64,000 nt of DNA. Origin: JAVBKX01 sp031553835 (GTDB lineage: Bacteria; Bacteroidota; Bacteroidia; Bacteroidales; Azobacteroidaceae). Below, piece after piece: positions 41,001 through 50,074 of this stretch (positions are counted from its first letter, which is position 1; every line of letters begins with the position of its first letter). The notes under the pieces were generated by a model. That model saw only the letters and a program-made list of their open reading frames with translations. It made no database searches and was not told where the DNA came from. The stretch covers positions 1 through 64,000 of the forward strand of contig JAVBKX010000001.1 in assembly GCA_031553835.1 (NCBI GenBank), given 5' to 3'. Both the position numbers and the translations under genes were made by a program.

Positions 41001-42050
41001 CATGCTAAAGGATGCTATAATGTGGGAGAAATTACGGTTCCTTCCGATACCGCCAAATACGTCGGCGGACTTGCAGGCACACTTGTTTCCGGCTGGCATC
41101 CGGCTAATATGTATGGAAGCCAGGCAGGTTCTTTCACCGACTGCTATAATGCAGGAAATATTACCGCAAATTCGGGAATGTATATCGGAGGAATAACCGG
41201 AATATGTAGCGCCAGCTCTTCTATTGTCAGCAGTTACAATTCCGGAAAAATAACAAATTCAGGCGGTAGCCTTGCCGTTGGCGGATTGGCCGGTTATGGC
41301 GACGACTTTGAAATAACAGCTTCATACAACGCAGGGGAAATCATCGTTACAGAAAATCCGGCCATCATGATTGGAGGAATTATCGGAGACATCAATCTCG
41401 GAAAAATCAAATCGACTTATAATACTGCTGATTTGCATGATTTGAAACAATCCGGACATACGGTTGGCGGAGTAGCAGGAAGATTGTTTACCACCAATAC
41501 AAAACTTTCCAAAATTAATCCGCCGGTGGTTACCCGTTCTTTTTATTGGCAGGAAAATGACACAAATCCCGCAATTCCGGGAATAGGAAACGTCGGCGAA
41601 GTTTGCAATCGATGGACAGGCGATGGTATCGTAGTAGATACTACCAAGGCCATGAGCGCCGTTGACATGCGGAAATCCGACTTGGTTGATTCGTTGAATA
41701 TTGTATTGACCGAACCGGCCTGGAAAATGGATTTGGCCACCCATATCAACAGTGGGTTCCCAATTCTGTTGTGGCAGAAAGAAAGTACCGGAAGCAGCAT
41801 TCCGGAAACTAAACTGAGTTCTGAATCAGAATGGAAGATTTATCCCAATCCCGTTACAGACCATATTTTCTTTAATAATTTACCGGGAAATGCAACAATA
41901 CACATTGTGAATATCAACGGAAAAGTGGTGATAAATAATCGTATCGACACTTCCCAAATGGATGTTTCGCATCTATCGGCAGGACTTTATCTCTTACAAA
42001 TAATTTTGCCGGAAGGAAAAGTGAGTACTCAAAAATTTATCAAAAAATAA
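38016..42050 (+). CDS. GLUG-repeat surface protein with T9SS sorting domain
   Basis: 1344 aa. Signal peptide of ~25 residues (ends YSHAQ). Dozens of GLUG-type repeats of the form VGGIAG...C-YN-G-ITG run through three blocks, each opened by a beta-helix-like IETDPWQITTLVQLNAVRNN type segment. The C-terminus (~1270-1344) is a T9SS type A domain, WKIYPNPVTDHIFFNNLPG, ending QKFIKK, so it is exported by type IX secretion and anchored or released outside. GLUG proteins are mostly adhesin-like or peptidase-associated. The next gene starts 4 nt later. Confidence 0.88.
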   Translation: MRTISIRIMLSFLGLIVAFNYSHAQFAGGTGIETDPWQITTLVQLNAVRNNSSAHYILMNNLVFTDIDDLNGDQEGNFTSINSFTGIFEGNGKTIKGLANSDGLFQTISYGGAVRNLGVVDCNITGNSNAGSIAAYNGGEITTCFSTGTITGNQNIGGIAGVCSYGSITACYNAATINAPDGKNIGGIAGSITRAYLNTCFNTGTLTGQSAVGGIAGKVESGIMANCYFLSGTTSAGIGAKPDKYIDETIAISDADMKASGFTNRLNNPFLVSFWKANAGNFPTLTWQSTGAVPTPKGTINDPYLISSLQELSKTGNYIMMYNYFKLVNDLDFGTTDLNGANAGNFNPIGIGIPGDGFRFWGNFDGNNKSITGLIVDQEATGNYAGLFGYAGLGIIKNLSLKNASIKGKNSVGGIVGSFDGGKAILNCSFEGTVQGQSAVGGLIGSASYIDSIKCCTNTGTIIGANNVGGIAGGVFNGASVTAQIAYCVNKGNIQTNQNHTAGDRFGGLFGGIQAVEIAYCHNSGNVTATTSNNVAGLVAYANVGKLLACYNEGNVTGKNSVSGIGVKASACYNTGNVTGERYVGGIIGGNPSDLGVIPWTKWGNSDGASGTYSTPYIVACYNTGLVTGKQDVDGVCSHKYSSIGSFYIDGKVVSGEKNNMFEIEEGAQPITETQMKSVVVLNALNLAMKSSSDYWFYTLGDFPKLTESSGSALTTQTVSIAIAPFGVPIEIDGIRFNTTVGTYHQIKLPEGTYKYKIADYAESTAQTTTIASGYNNINLNTGITSIQGVRGKIYQLSTPEHLHLVRYANSSDFILNNDIRFESNHDFSRTEGNFYPIRYYDGLFNGNNHTISGLNIQKDSLENVGFFAEVNAKEGRNFQSGILKLGIVNCNIKGKTNVGAIAGNADFNVPYYGCKIDSCYASGTVVGYEKVGGLFGIGSAPTLHSYNLCTVTGIRYVGGIAGSATSGDMTECYNKGAITGYGTCIGGLAGSFGNHAKGCYNVGEITVPSDTAKYVGGLAGTLVSGWHPANMYGSQAGSFTDCYNAGNITANSGMYIGGITGICSASSSIVSSYNSGKITNSGGSLAVGGLAGYGDDFEITASYNAGEIIVTENPAIMIGGIIGDINLGKIKSTYNTADLHDLKQSGHTVGGVAGRLFTTNTKLSKINPPVVTRSFYWQENDTNPAIPGIGNVGEVCNRWTGDGIVVDTTKAMSAVDMRKSDLVDSLNIVLTEPAWKMDLATHINSGFPILLWQKESTGSSIPETKLSSESEWKIYPNPVTDHIFFNNLPGNATIHIVNINGKVVINNRIDTSQMDVSHLSAGLYLLQIILPEGKVSTQKFIKK

Positions 42051-42054
42051 AACC

Positions 42055-45000
42055 ATGAAAACATTTATTTTCACTTTATGCTGCTCGATACTATGTATCA
42101 GCGCCAATGCACAAGGCAGTAAATTCAAGGCGGTAAACAGAACAGCGAGTGATAGTGTCGCTGGTTTGTTTACCAAAGGCGCCCAAGTGATTGATGCTTC
42201 GGCCAATCCTCAACTGCGTTCGGACAACCCACTCAATCCCTATCTCTCTGCAATCCAACTGCCGCAACTTCCCGATAGTATAAAAAAGGATCCGACTTCA
42301 GCCGTCATTCTAAAACCGGCAGAAAAGAAACCGGTTGTTATTGAACGGAAGCGTTCACAATTACGTTCGGCTCAAATGATGAGCAACGAAGAAATCACTT
42401 ATACTTTTTTCAAAGAAACTCCTTCGTTGAATATCAACCGGCCTGAAGAACAAATCCGCATCAACCGGATTGATACTGACAACCTGGGTATGAGCCATGT
42501 AAAAGGCGTTCAGCTTTTCCGCAACATTCCTGTTTACGGAATGGATTTTACTTTTCATATTTCATCTCAAAACGAACTTTTTATGGGCTACACGCTGAAT
42601 CCGGCTTCAATTGATACAGTGTCTGCCCGATTGAAAGCCGAAGAAGCGATTCACATTGCTGAAAACGATTTGAATCAAACAAGAGAAATAAAACCATTGA
42701 ACAATTTCATGAAAAAAATGCTGAAATATGAGCGGCCTGTAGCAACATCTCTTTATTATCCCGACAAATTCAACATTTACCGGATTAGCTACAAGGTAAT
42801 CATTCGTCCAAATTTCAAAGATGAATGGATTTATTACATTGATGCTCAAAACGGAGCAATCATAGAAAAGTACAACAATACTCCATCTGCCGGTCCAACC
42901 AAAGGGACCGGTATAGATTTAAATAATGTGCAACGCACGGTGGATACTTATGAAGAAAATGGCTTACATTATATGGTCAATACTACCAAGCCTATGTTTA
43001 ATGCTGCGAATTTCACAGGAACAATAATAATTTACGATGCACATAATAATCCCGATATTTATACATCCAATTCAACGGCATCTACAGCCGCCGCAAATTC
43101 TGCACAATGGAATAATCCACACGCTATATCTGCCGCTTACCATGCTTCATTGACTTACGATTACATAAAAAACACATTCAATCGCAATTCGATCGACGAT
43201 AAAGGAATGGATATGTTTTGTGTTGTTAATATGCCCGATCAAAACGGACAGGACTTTGATAATGCTTTTTGGAATACTGCCGGTGCATATTTCGGAAATG
43301 GACAAACGGATTGCTATCCGTTAGCCGGAGGGCTCGATTGTGTCGCTCATGAATTCGGACATGGCGTGGTTCAACATACTGCCAACCTGGAATATAAAAA
43401 TCAATCGGGCGCCATCAATGAAGGTTATGCCGATATTTTTGGCGCTATGGTGGATCGAACCAACTGGACTATTGGCGAAAAAATCATGAAAAACAGAATG
43501 AATTATCCCACCGGCTACATGCGCGATATGTCGAACCCTCACAATGGAGGACAGCAACTATGGGAGGGCGGCTGGCAACCTGCACATGTTTCCGAAATGT
43601 ATCTCGGACAAGAGGATAACGGCGGAGTACATATCAACAGCGGCATTCCGAATCATGCATATTACTTATATGCGACTTCTGCAAGTAAAGAAAAAGCAGA
43701 ACAAATATTTTACCGTGCCCTTAGCAACTATTTGACTCCTACTTCCAAATTTGTTGACCTGCGGATTGCGGTATTACAAGCAACAAAAGACTTGTATGGT
43801 GATGCAGATGTACAATTAATGGCCAACGCTTTCGACCGGGTAGGTATTTCCGATGATACGGGAAGCGGAAAACCAACCGACCTTCCTACCAATCCGGGAC
43901 AACAGGGACTACTGTTAACAAACTTGGATACACGCGACCCGTACGGTTTATATAAAACGACCAACTACTCTTCATTTACTCCACTCACAACAAGCAAAAT
44001 GTACAGCAAACCCAGCGTAACCGACGATGGGAAATATGTGTTTTTTGTAAATTCAAGCAACGTTATCCGCACTTTGGATATAACTACCGGACAGGAAAGA
44101 GCTGTAAGTAACGATGCGGGATATGCTAATGTCGCCATTTCCCGCGATGGCAACCGCATGGCTTTTGTCACCACTCAACAGGATGCAAAAATCTATGTAT
44201 ATGATTTTGTTTCACAACAAATGTCTGCTTTCCAACTCTATAACCCGACAACCGGAACAGACGGCGCACAATCGGGAGGAGTGCAATTTGCCGAAGCCAT
44301 CGAATTTGACCATACAGGAGAATATATTCTTTACGATGCCTACAACATTGTCGGAGGATCGCTCAGTGGCGAGCCGGTTGATTATTGGGATATCGGCATG
44401 TTACATGTGTGGAACAATAACGGCAACTCATTCGGTTCCGGCCAGATTGCCAAACTATTCTCCATGCTCGAACCGGGCGTAAATATCGGGAATCCTACAT
44501 TTTCCAAAAATTCTCCCTATATTATTGCGTTCGATTATATGAATAAAAATCAGGAATATGCCACTTTCGGCATGAACTTATCGACCGGCGATCTGAAAAT
44601 AATGTTTACCAATAGTACAACATCGTTTCCCAGTTACAGTGTGGATGACAAGACGATGGCCTTCGCATCATTCAATGCGGCGCCTTTTGCCGGTTATGTA
44701 GCCTTAGGAGATGATAAAATCTCTATCGCAGGACAAGCTGCATTGATTGCCAATTACGCCACATTTCCAATTTTTTACGGTACAGGCGCCCGTCAATTGG
44801 GTGTGAAACCCTCTGCTGCGTTTTCTGCTGATGTCAGGTCGGGAGGCGCACCGCTTGAAGTTCAATACCTTGATTTATCAGACAATAAACCGAATCGTTG
44901 GAGTTGGGAATTTGAAGGAGGCGTTCCGGTGGTTGCCGCTACACAAAATCCGGTTGTTTATTATAATAATCCGGGCACTTACAAGGTAAAATTGACGGTT

Positions 45001-45315
45001 TACAATGATTATGGCAATGATTTCGTAGAAAAACAGTCTTATATTACTGTGGGAACTTCCGGTATTCAGGATACGCCGAAAGAAACTATATCCGTTTATC
45101 CAAATCCGGCAAAGGATTATGTTTGGGTGCAGGGTACAGGGCACAAGGTGCAGGATGTGAAAGTATTGGATGTTGCAGGGAAGGTGATTCCGGTTTCTTT
45201 TGCAAACGAAAATGATGAAATCAAGATTGACATTTCCAAATTAAATGCAGGAATTTATGTATTGCAAATAAATACACAACAAGGAGTTATCAGTCGAAAA
45301 ATCATGAAAAATTAA
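42055..45315 (+). CDS. Secreted M4 (thermolysin-like) metalloprotease with PKD and T9SS domains
   Basis: 1086 aa. Signal peptide (ends SANAQ), FTP/PepSY propeptide (~130-270), then the catalytic domain with HEFGH (432-436) and the third zinc ligand Glu456 in NEGYAD, exactly 24 residues after the first His as in thermolysin. A beta-propeller-like region (~640-910), a PKD domain (~920-1005), and a T9SS type A tail (VYPNPAKDYVWVQ...ISRKIMKN) follow. It digests proteins outside the cell. Gene order suggests coexpression with the GLUG protein and possibly control by the kinase downstream. Confidence 0.93.
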   Translation: MKTFIFTLCCSILCISANAQGSKFKAVNRTASDSVAGLFTKGAQVIDASANPQLRSDNPLNPYLSAIQLPQLPDSIKKDPTSAVILKPAEKKPVVIERKRSQLRSAQMMSNEEITYTFFKETPSLNINRPEEQIRINRIDTDNLGMSHVKGVQLFRNIPVYGMDFTFHISSQNELFMGYTLNPASIDTVSARLKAEEAIHIAENDLNQTREIKPLNNFMKKMLKYERPVATSLYYPDKFNIYRISYKVIIRPNFKDEWIYYIDAQNGAIIEKYNNTPSAGPTKGTGIDLNNVQRTVDTYEENGLHYMVNTTKPMFNAANFTGTIIIYDAHNNPDIYTSNSTASTAAANSAQWNNPHAISAAYHASLTYDYIKNTFNRNSIDDKGMDMFCVVNMPDQNGQDFDNAFWNTAGAYFGNGQTDCYPLAGGLDCVAHEFGHGVVQHTANLEYKNQSGAINEGYADIFGAMVDRTNWTIGEKIMKNRMNYPTGYMRDMSNPHNGGQQLWEGGWQPAHVSEMYLGQEDNGGVHINSGIPNHAYYLYATSASKEKAEQIFYRALSNYLTPTSKFVDLRIAVLQATKDLYGDADVQLMANAFDRVGISDDTGSGKPTDLPTNPGQQGLLLTNLDTRDPYGLYKTTNYSSFTPLTTSKMYSKPSVTDDGKYVFFVNSSNVIRTLDITTGQERAVSNDAGYANVAISRDGNRMAFVTTQQDAKIYVYDFVSQQMSAFQLYNPTTGTDGAQSGGVQFAEAIEFDHTGEYILYDAYNIVGGSLSGEPVDYWDIGMLHVWNNNGNSFGSGQIAKLFSMLEPGVNIGNPTFSKNSPYIIAFDYMNKNQEYATFGMNLSTGDLKIMFTNSTTSFPSYSVDDKTMAFASFNAAPFAGYVALGDDKISIAGQAALIANYATFPIFYGTGARQLGVKPSAAFSADVRSGGAPLEVQYLDLSDNKPNRWSWEFEGGVPVVAATQNPVVYYNNPGTYKVKLTVYNDYGNDFVEKQSYITVGTSGIQDTPKETISVYPNPAKDYVWVQGTGHKVQDVKVLDVAGKVIPVSFANENDEIKIDISKLNAGIYVLQINTQQGVISRKIMKN

Positions 45316-45325
45316 AAGAAAATAG

Positions 45326-45333
45326 TATTTTTG
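45326..45333 (+). promoter_or_regulatory. -7 box of the sensor kinase gene
   Basis: TATTTTTG, 30 nt before the ATG at 45363; this favours that start over an ATG at 45336. Confidence 0.55.
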
Positions 45334-45362
45334 TAATGACATGTAATTATAATCGGAGTGCC

Positions 45363-48287
45363 ATGAAAACACAATGTTTGCTGTTCTTCCGGCTGTGGTG
45401 TATAATCTGCTTATCACAGTATTGTACTTTACAGGCTGCTTTCGGTCATGATAATTTGTTTCGTATTGAGTATGGTAACCGGCAATATACATTACGTGAT
45501 GGGTTACCCAATATGTTGCTTGAAACAATCTTTCAAGACCAGGATGGTTTCCTTTGGATAGGAACATATAAAGGATTTGCCCGGTTTGATGGTTATACGT
45601 TTACACCCTTTTTATCCGAAACAGCTTTTAATATTTTGCATTTTGACACGGATATGAATGGTAATATCAGAGCTTATACTTATCATGATTATTTTGTTGT
45701 AGATGCCAATGATTCTATTCGGAGTGTTCGCTTTGCACCTGATAGCATATTCCTCAATACGTACAATACCAGAAATTTACCTGTAGGCTATTTGATTCTG
45801 GAAAATTATGATGCTACACATAAATATCTTAAACGTTGGCAAAATGATTCCCTGGTCACAGTGCTGGAGATTCCACAACTGGATCAGATTGGAGAAAGCA
45901 AACCATTGCTGGACTTGGAAAATGAAAAATTGTATTTACCTTCTCCTCAAGGAGTGAATATTTATGATATTCGGTCCAAACAGGTCAAATTGATAAAGAA
46001 TCTGGAGACAGAGATATTTGTCAAACACAAGACGTGGGGAATTTTAGGATTTGGGACAGATGGAATTTACAAGTTTACAGAAAATGAACATGAGAAACTT
46101 ACATCATATCAATTCGCTCAGGATATTCAGGCAATTGAAACATCTGATGGAAGCATAATCATTAAGGATATGCATTCTATTTACCGATTTCGAAATGGTA
46201 TTTTGGAGACTCTTGTATCTAAATCAGGAGGAGTTATTGTGGACTTGTTATGTGACAGGGAAGGAAATTTATGGTCTGCTTCGCACGCTGGTTTATGTAA
46301 TTATTTTCGTTTTGATTTTAAAAATTTTCACTTAGACAATGACAAAGTAAAAAGTGTAGTAGAAGACTCTTATGGGAATCATTGGTTTGGAACTTTTTAT
46401 GGAAAATTAATCCGACGACAAGGTGAAAATAGCGTTTTGGTCAATTATCCGGCGAATATGATGAAATCCTTTTCTTTTGGTGCAACAGAACAAAACAAAA
46501 TATTGTATTTACCAAGAGATAATGATGTATTAATGTATGACCAAAACCGTTTTTGGTGGGCAGGATTACCTGGACTTCCTTCAATGGCAGATGGATATTC
46601 ACGTGTTGTACCTTATAAAGAGAATCAATTACTTGTTTTGACACAAAGAGGTGTTCACCTATGCAACCAAGATGGCCAGTCGCTTCATTTTTTTCAGGAG
46701 AATTATTTTAAGCAACCGGATTTACAAGATCTTATGATTGATTCCAAGGGTCGATGGATTGTGTCGGGAAGTATCGGACTAAGTATAGTTGGAGATACAG
46801 TACAATTGTTTCAAGGCAAGAATACAGCTTTTACCATTTCTATATGCGAGGATAAACAAGGACGAATCTGGTCTGGAAGTGAGAATCGACTGAATTTATT
46901 GAAATCTGATAGTGTGGTGACTGTTCATCGATTTGCAAATGATTTTATTCTCGGTCTTAGTTCTATCAATGATAATCATTTATTAATCGAAACAATACAA
47001 GGAATTTATATAATGAATTTACTACAAGATTTTTCCAGCAGTAAAGTGCAATTCTTGCTGTATAATCATCGGAATGGTTTGACTGCACAGGAACCTCTTG
47101 TTAATGGCATGTATCGTGATCATCAAGGAATTTTATGGATGCCATGCGTTGATTGCCTTGTTTCTTTTGAGCCGGAGAAGTTGATCCGACAAGTCACACC
47201 TCCGGTCTTGCATTTTCAAAATTGTGAAATATCAACAAATAATGTTATTTGGGAGAAAGCCAATTTAGATAAACCTTTTTCATATAAATTCCATAACATC
47301 AAATTTTCGTTTATTGGGTTAAAATATTCTGCTATTGAGAATGTTCGTTATACTTATCGATTGAAAGGTTTTCAAGAAGAGTGGAGCAAACCGTCATCTA
47401 TTAGGGAAACTAACTTTAATAATTTACCTCCGGGTGATTATGTCTTTGAAGTGTATGCAGATGCTGGAACGGACGATTCTCGTACGGGAATTCAACAAAT
47501 ACGATTTAACATTCAACCTGCTTTCTGGCAAACAGCTTGGTTTCCTGTAATTTCAATCCTATTGCTGATGTTACTTACTACAGGGATTGCTCTCTCTATT
47601 CAACGCAAAAAAAATTGTCGATTATTAGAGCAATTGGAAGCAGAAAAAGAACTCAACGAATTGCGAATCAAAAGCATCCGGCTTCGTTCCATTCCTCATT
47701 TCAATGCTAATGTGCTGTCTGCCATCGAATATTACATTATGAATTTTTCAAAAGAAGAAGCTAACCGGTTGTTGAATATTTATTCCGAATTCATCGGTCG
47801 CACGCTGCGCGAAGTCGATAAAGCCTCCCGGAGTCTGGAAGAAGAATTAGAATATACTGAATTGTATCTCAAATTAGAAAAATTGCGGTTTGTCGATAAA
47901 TTCGATTATAACATCGACATTGCACCCGAGATTGCTAAAGATGTACAATTACCCAACATGATTTTGCATACATATTGTGAAAATGCCATCAAACATGGAT
48001 TTGCAGGCCGAAGTTCGGGGTGCTTACTACAAATTTCCGCAAAACAAAAAGGAGATTCGGTCGAAGTAAAAGTGGAAGACAATGGCGTAGGGAGAAAAGC
48101 TGCCGAAGCCAACAAAAATATTAGAAGTACAAAACAAGGACTAAGCATCCTCAACCGGCAAATTGAGATTTATAATCGTTTCAATAAAAAGCAAATTATT
48201 CAAAAAATTGTTGATTTATACAACAATGAAAACCCTGTTGGCACTCGTTTTATCATTGAAATTCCGTATGGTTTTATTTATAAGTAA
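45363..48287 (+). CDS. Propeller/Y_Y_Y sensor histidine kinase (LytS-type)
   Basis: 974 aa from the chosen ATG. After a signal peptide, two seven-bladed Reg_prop propellers begin TLRDGLPNMLLETIFQDQDG. A Y_Y_Y domain (~640-715) and one membrane helix (WFPVISILLLMLLTTGIALS) follow. The cytoplasmic part is a His_kinase plus HATPase of the LytS class. The phosphoacceptor region reads IPHFNANVLSAIEYYI; His is kept, but the usual NPHFLFN is altered. The N-box is CENAIKHGF. It probably senses a periplasmic ligand and signals to the LytTR regulator two genes later. Confidence 0.9.
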   Translation: MKTQCLLFFRLWCIICLSQYCTLQAAFGHDNLFRIEYGNRQYTLRDGLPNMLLETIFQDQDGFLWIGTYKGFARFDGYTFTPFLSETAFNILHFDTDMNGNIRAYTYHDYFVVDANDSIRSVRFAPDSIFLNTYNTRNLPVGYLILENYDATHKYLKRWQNDSLVTVLEIPQLDQIGESKPLLDLENEKLYLPSPQGVNIYDIRSKQVKLIKNLETEIFVKHKTWGILGFGTDGIYKFTENEHEKLTSYQFAQDIQAIETSDGSIIIKDMHSIYRFRNGILETLVSKSGGVIVDLLCDREGNLWSASHAGLCNYFRFDFKNFHLDNDKVKSVVEDSYGNHWFGTFYGKLIRRQGENSVLVNYPANMMKSFSFGATEQNKILYLPRDNDVLMYDQNRFWWAGLPGLPSMADGYSRVVPYKENQLLVLTQRGVHLCNQDGQSLHFFQENYFKQPDLQDLMIDSKGRWIVSGSIGLSIVGDTVQLFQGKNTAFTISICEDKQGRIWSGSENRLNLLKSDSVVTVHRFANDFILGLSSINDNHLLIETIQGIYIMNLLQDFSSSKVQFLLYNHRNGLTAQEPLVNGMYRDHQGILWMPCVDCLVSFEPEKLIRQVTPPVLHFQNCEISTNNVIWEKANLDKPFSYKFHNIKFSFIGLKYSAIENVRYTYRLKGFQEEWSKPSSIRETNFNNLPPGDYVFEVYADAGTDDSRTGIQQIRFNIQPAFWQTAWFPVISILLLMLLTTGIALSIQRKKNCRLLEQLEAEKELNELRIKSIRLRSIPHFNANVLSAIEYYIMNFSKEEANRLLNIYSEFIGRTLREVDKASRSLEEELEYTELYLKLEKLRFVDKFDYNIDIAPEIAKDVQLPNMILHTYCENAIKHGFAGRSSGCLLQISAKQKGDSVEVKVEDNGVGRKAAEANKNIRSTKQGLSILNRQIEIYNRFNKKQIIQKIVDLYNNENPVGTRFIIEIPYGFIYK

Positions 48288-48332
48288 TCACCCAAATACT
48301 TTATTTATTCTGCAACTATTTTTAAGTGTAAA

Positions 48333-48364
48333 TTTGATTTAAAAGACAAATAATTCTATATTTG
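48333..48364 (+). promoter_or_regulatory. Promoter of the Uma2 gene
   Basis: TTTG (48333-48336), 20-nt spacer, TATATTTG (48357-48364), 18 nt before the start codon. Confidence 0.75.
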
Positions 48365-48382
48365 CATTAAATACACAGACGA

Positions 48383-49048
48383 ATGGAAACAAAGGAAACA
48401 CAACAACCCCAAAAAAAACATCCGGAACCGGAAGATAAAAAAAGCAAAGTAGAAGAGCCCGCTTTAGCCTATGGAGAGCAACGATATTCTTATGCCGATT
48501 ATCTGACATGGGCAGATAATAACATGAAGGAATTGTTGAATGGTATCGCTTATACTTTCTCCGCTCCTTTTCGCAATCATGCGGAATTCACATCCAAATT
48601 GATGATAAAAGCAGGCTCGTTCATCACGCGCCGAAGAGGAAAATGCAAAATTTACCACACACCCTTCGATGTCCGGCTGCCCCTCGACGGCGAAACTGCC
48701 AATGATAAAATATACAATGTAGTACAACCCGATATTTGTGTTATTTGCGACCCTTCTAAATTAGACGAAAGGGGTTGTATTGGCGCTCCCGATTTAGTAG
48801 TAGAAGTAATTTCTCCAAGTACAGGAAAAAGGGATTTCAATGAAAAATATTACCTGTACGAAGCTGCCGGTGTCAAGGAATATTGGATCGTATTTCCCAA
48901 AGACCAGGCTATAACTGTTTTTCTATTGCAAGAAGATGGAAAATATGACGACGGGACAACTTATCAATTAATCGATGAAAAAGTACATGTTCCGGTTCAT
49001 GCATTAGAAGGATTAATCATTGATTTGGACGAACTTTTTGAAGAATAA
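48383..49048 (+). CDS. Uma2-family putative endonuclease (DUF820)
   Basis: 221 aa. A Lys/Glu-rich N-terminus is followed by a PD-(D/E)xK-like core: VQPDICVICDP, PDLVVEVISPSTGKRD, KYYLYEAAGVKEYWIV. Uma2 proteins are widespread in cyanobacteria and Bacteroidota; activity is mostly unproven. It sits between a kinase and its regulator and has its own promoter. The regulator start is 4 nt after its stop, so the regulator is probably also read from this promoter. Confidence 0.87.
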   Translation: METKETQQPQKKHPEPEDKKSKVEEPALAYGEQRYSYADYLTWADNNMKELLNGIAYTFSAPFRNHAEFTSKLMIKAGSFITRRRGKCKIYHTPFDVRLPLDGETANDKIYNVVQPDICVICDPSKLDERGCIGAPDLVVEVISPSTGKRDFNEKYYLYEAAGVKEYWIVFPKDQAITVFLLQEDGKYDDGTTYQLIDEKVHVPVHALEGLIIDLDELFEE

Positions 49049-49052
49049 ATCC

Positions 49053-49811
49053 ATGCAAGACTGCATCCGTACCATCATTGTGGAAGATGAATTCCATCCG
49101 CGTCAAACGCTTCTTCAAAAGTTGACCGAGCATCACCCCGAAATAGAAGTGGTAAAAACGTGTGAGGATGCGGAGAATGCATTGATTGAAATACTGCGTC
49201 ACCAACCGCAATTGTTGTTTCTGGACATCCATCTGCCCAATAAAAACGGATTATGGTTAGCCGACCAATTGAACCAAATGGCGTGTGAAACATTTGCTCC
49301 TCCCGGAATTATTTTCACAACGGCTTACAATGATTCGGAATATCTATTAAATGCGATCCGTTTATCAGCCATCGATTACCTGATCAAACCCATATTACTC
49401 GATAACCTGTCGCTCGCCATCGAACGCTTTAAAAAGAAAGTTGGCACTGTATCCACCGTGCGTGCTCTGATTGAGACAATACAAAACGAAAAAATGTTCC
49501 GCTTCAAAAACGTCAGCGGGCTGCTGCTCGTTAAATCCGACGATATTGTTTACGTGGAAGGGGATGGCAATTATGCCCGGATGGCCTTAGTCAATGGCGA
49601 ATTCGAAGAAATTTTTGAACGTCTGGGAGAAATCGAACAGGCTTTACCCAAAGACTCTTTCATTCGTGCCGGAAAAAGTATTATTGTAAACAAAAAATAT
49701 ATACGTCGGATTAATGCCCGCAAATCACTTGTGCAGATGGTAACCTCAGAAGCTACTTTTGAAGTCGAAGTATCGGCAGGTGCATTGAAACTATTGAAAA
49801 ACCTTGAATAG
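49053..49811 (+). CDS. LytTR-family response regulator
   Basis: 252 aa from the ATG at 49053 (MQDCIRTIIVEDEFHPRQTL). The receiver domain has the acidic pair in VEDE, the phosphoacceptor Asp in LLFLDIHLPNKNG, the TTAYND switch and a Lys in YLIKPI. The C-terminal LytTR DNA-binding domain starts around 155 (VKSDDIVYVEGDGNYARMAL). It is the partner of the propeller kinase. The likely targets include the T9SS protease genes upstream; this is inferred from proximity. Confidence 0.92.
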   Translation: MQDCIRTIIVEDEFHPRQTLLQKLTEHHPEIEVVKTCEDAENALIEILRHQPQLLFLDIHLPNKNGLWLADQLNQMACETFAPPGIIFTTAYNDSEYLLNAIRLSAIDYLIKPILLDNLSLAIERFKKKVGTVSTVRALIETIQNEKMFRFKNVSGLLLVKSDDIVYVEGDGNYARMALVNGEFEEIFERLGEIEQALPKDSFIRAGKSIIVNKKYIRRINARKSLVQMVTSEATFEVEVSAGALKLLKNLE

Positions 49812-49998
49812 TATAACCAAAAGCTATTTTTCATACTTGATATCGTTGACAAACTCATAAATTTTCAGTTAAATCGGAAGAAGCGAATATCGTATAATCA
49901 AGCAATCCAAATAATACCAACTATATCGGCAGGAGCTTTAATCAATTAAAAAAACGGAATTATACAATCCGCAAAAGTTATTCTTTTTGCTTATTTCG

Positions 49999-50029
49999 TT
50001 GGCGGTATAATAAATTTCAACTAAATTTG
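49999..50029 (+). promoter_or_regulatory. Promoter of the fkbH-acp-MBOAT cluster
   Basis: TTG (49999-50001), 20-nt spacer, TAAATTTG (50022-50029); the start codon is 45 nt downstream. Confidence 0.7.
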
Positions 50030-50074
50030 CACCTCACTTGCGCTAGCATTTTCACATCGAACAAATATTAAAGC

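Noticed and set aside
49812..50074. Gap before the FkbH gene searched for a small gene or riboswitch
   Set aside because: Only the promoter at 49999-50029 was convincing; no stable hairpin or open frame of note was seen.
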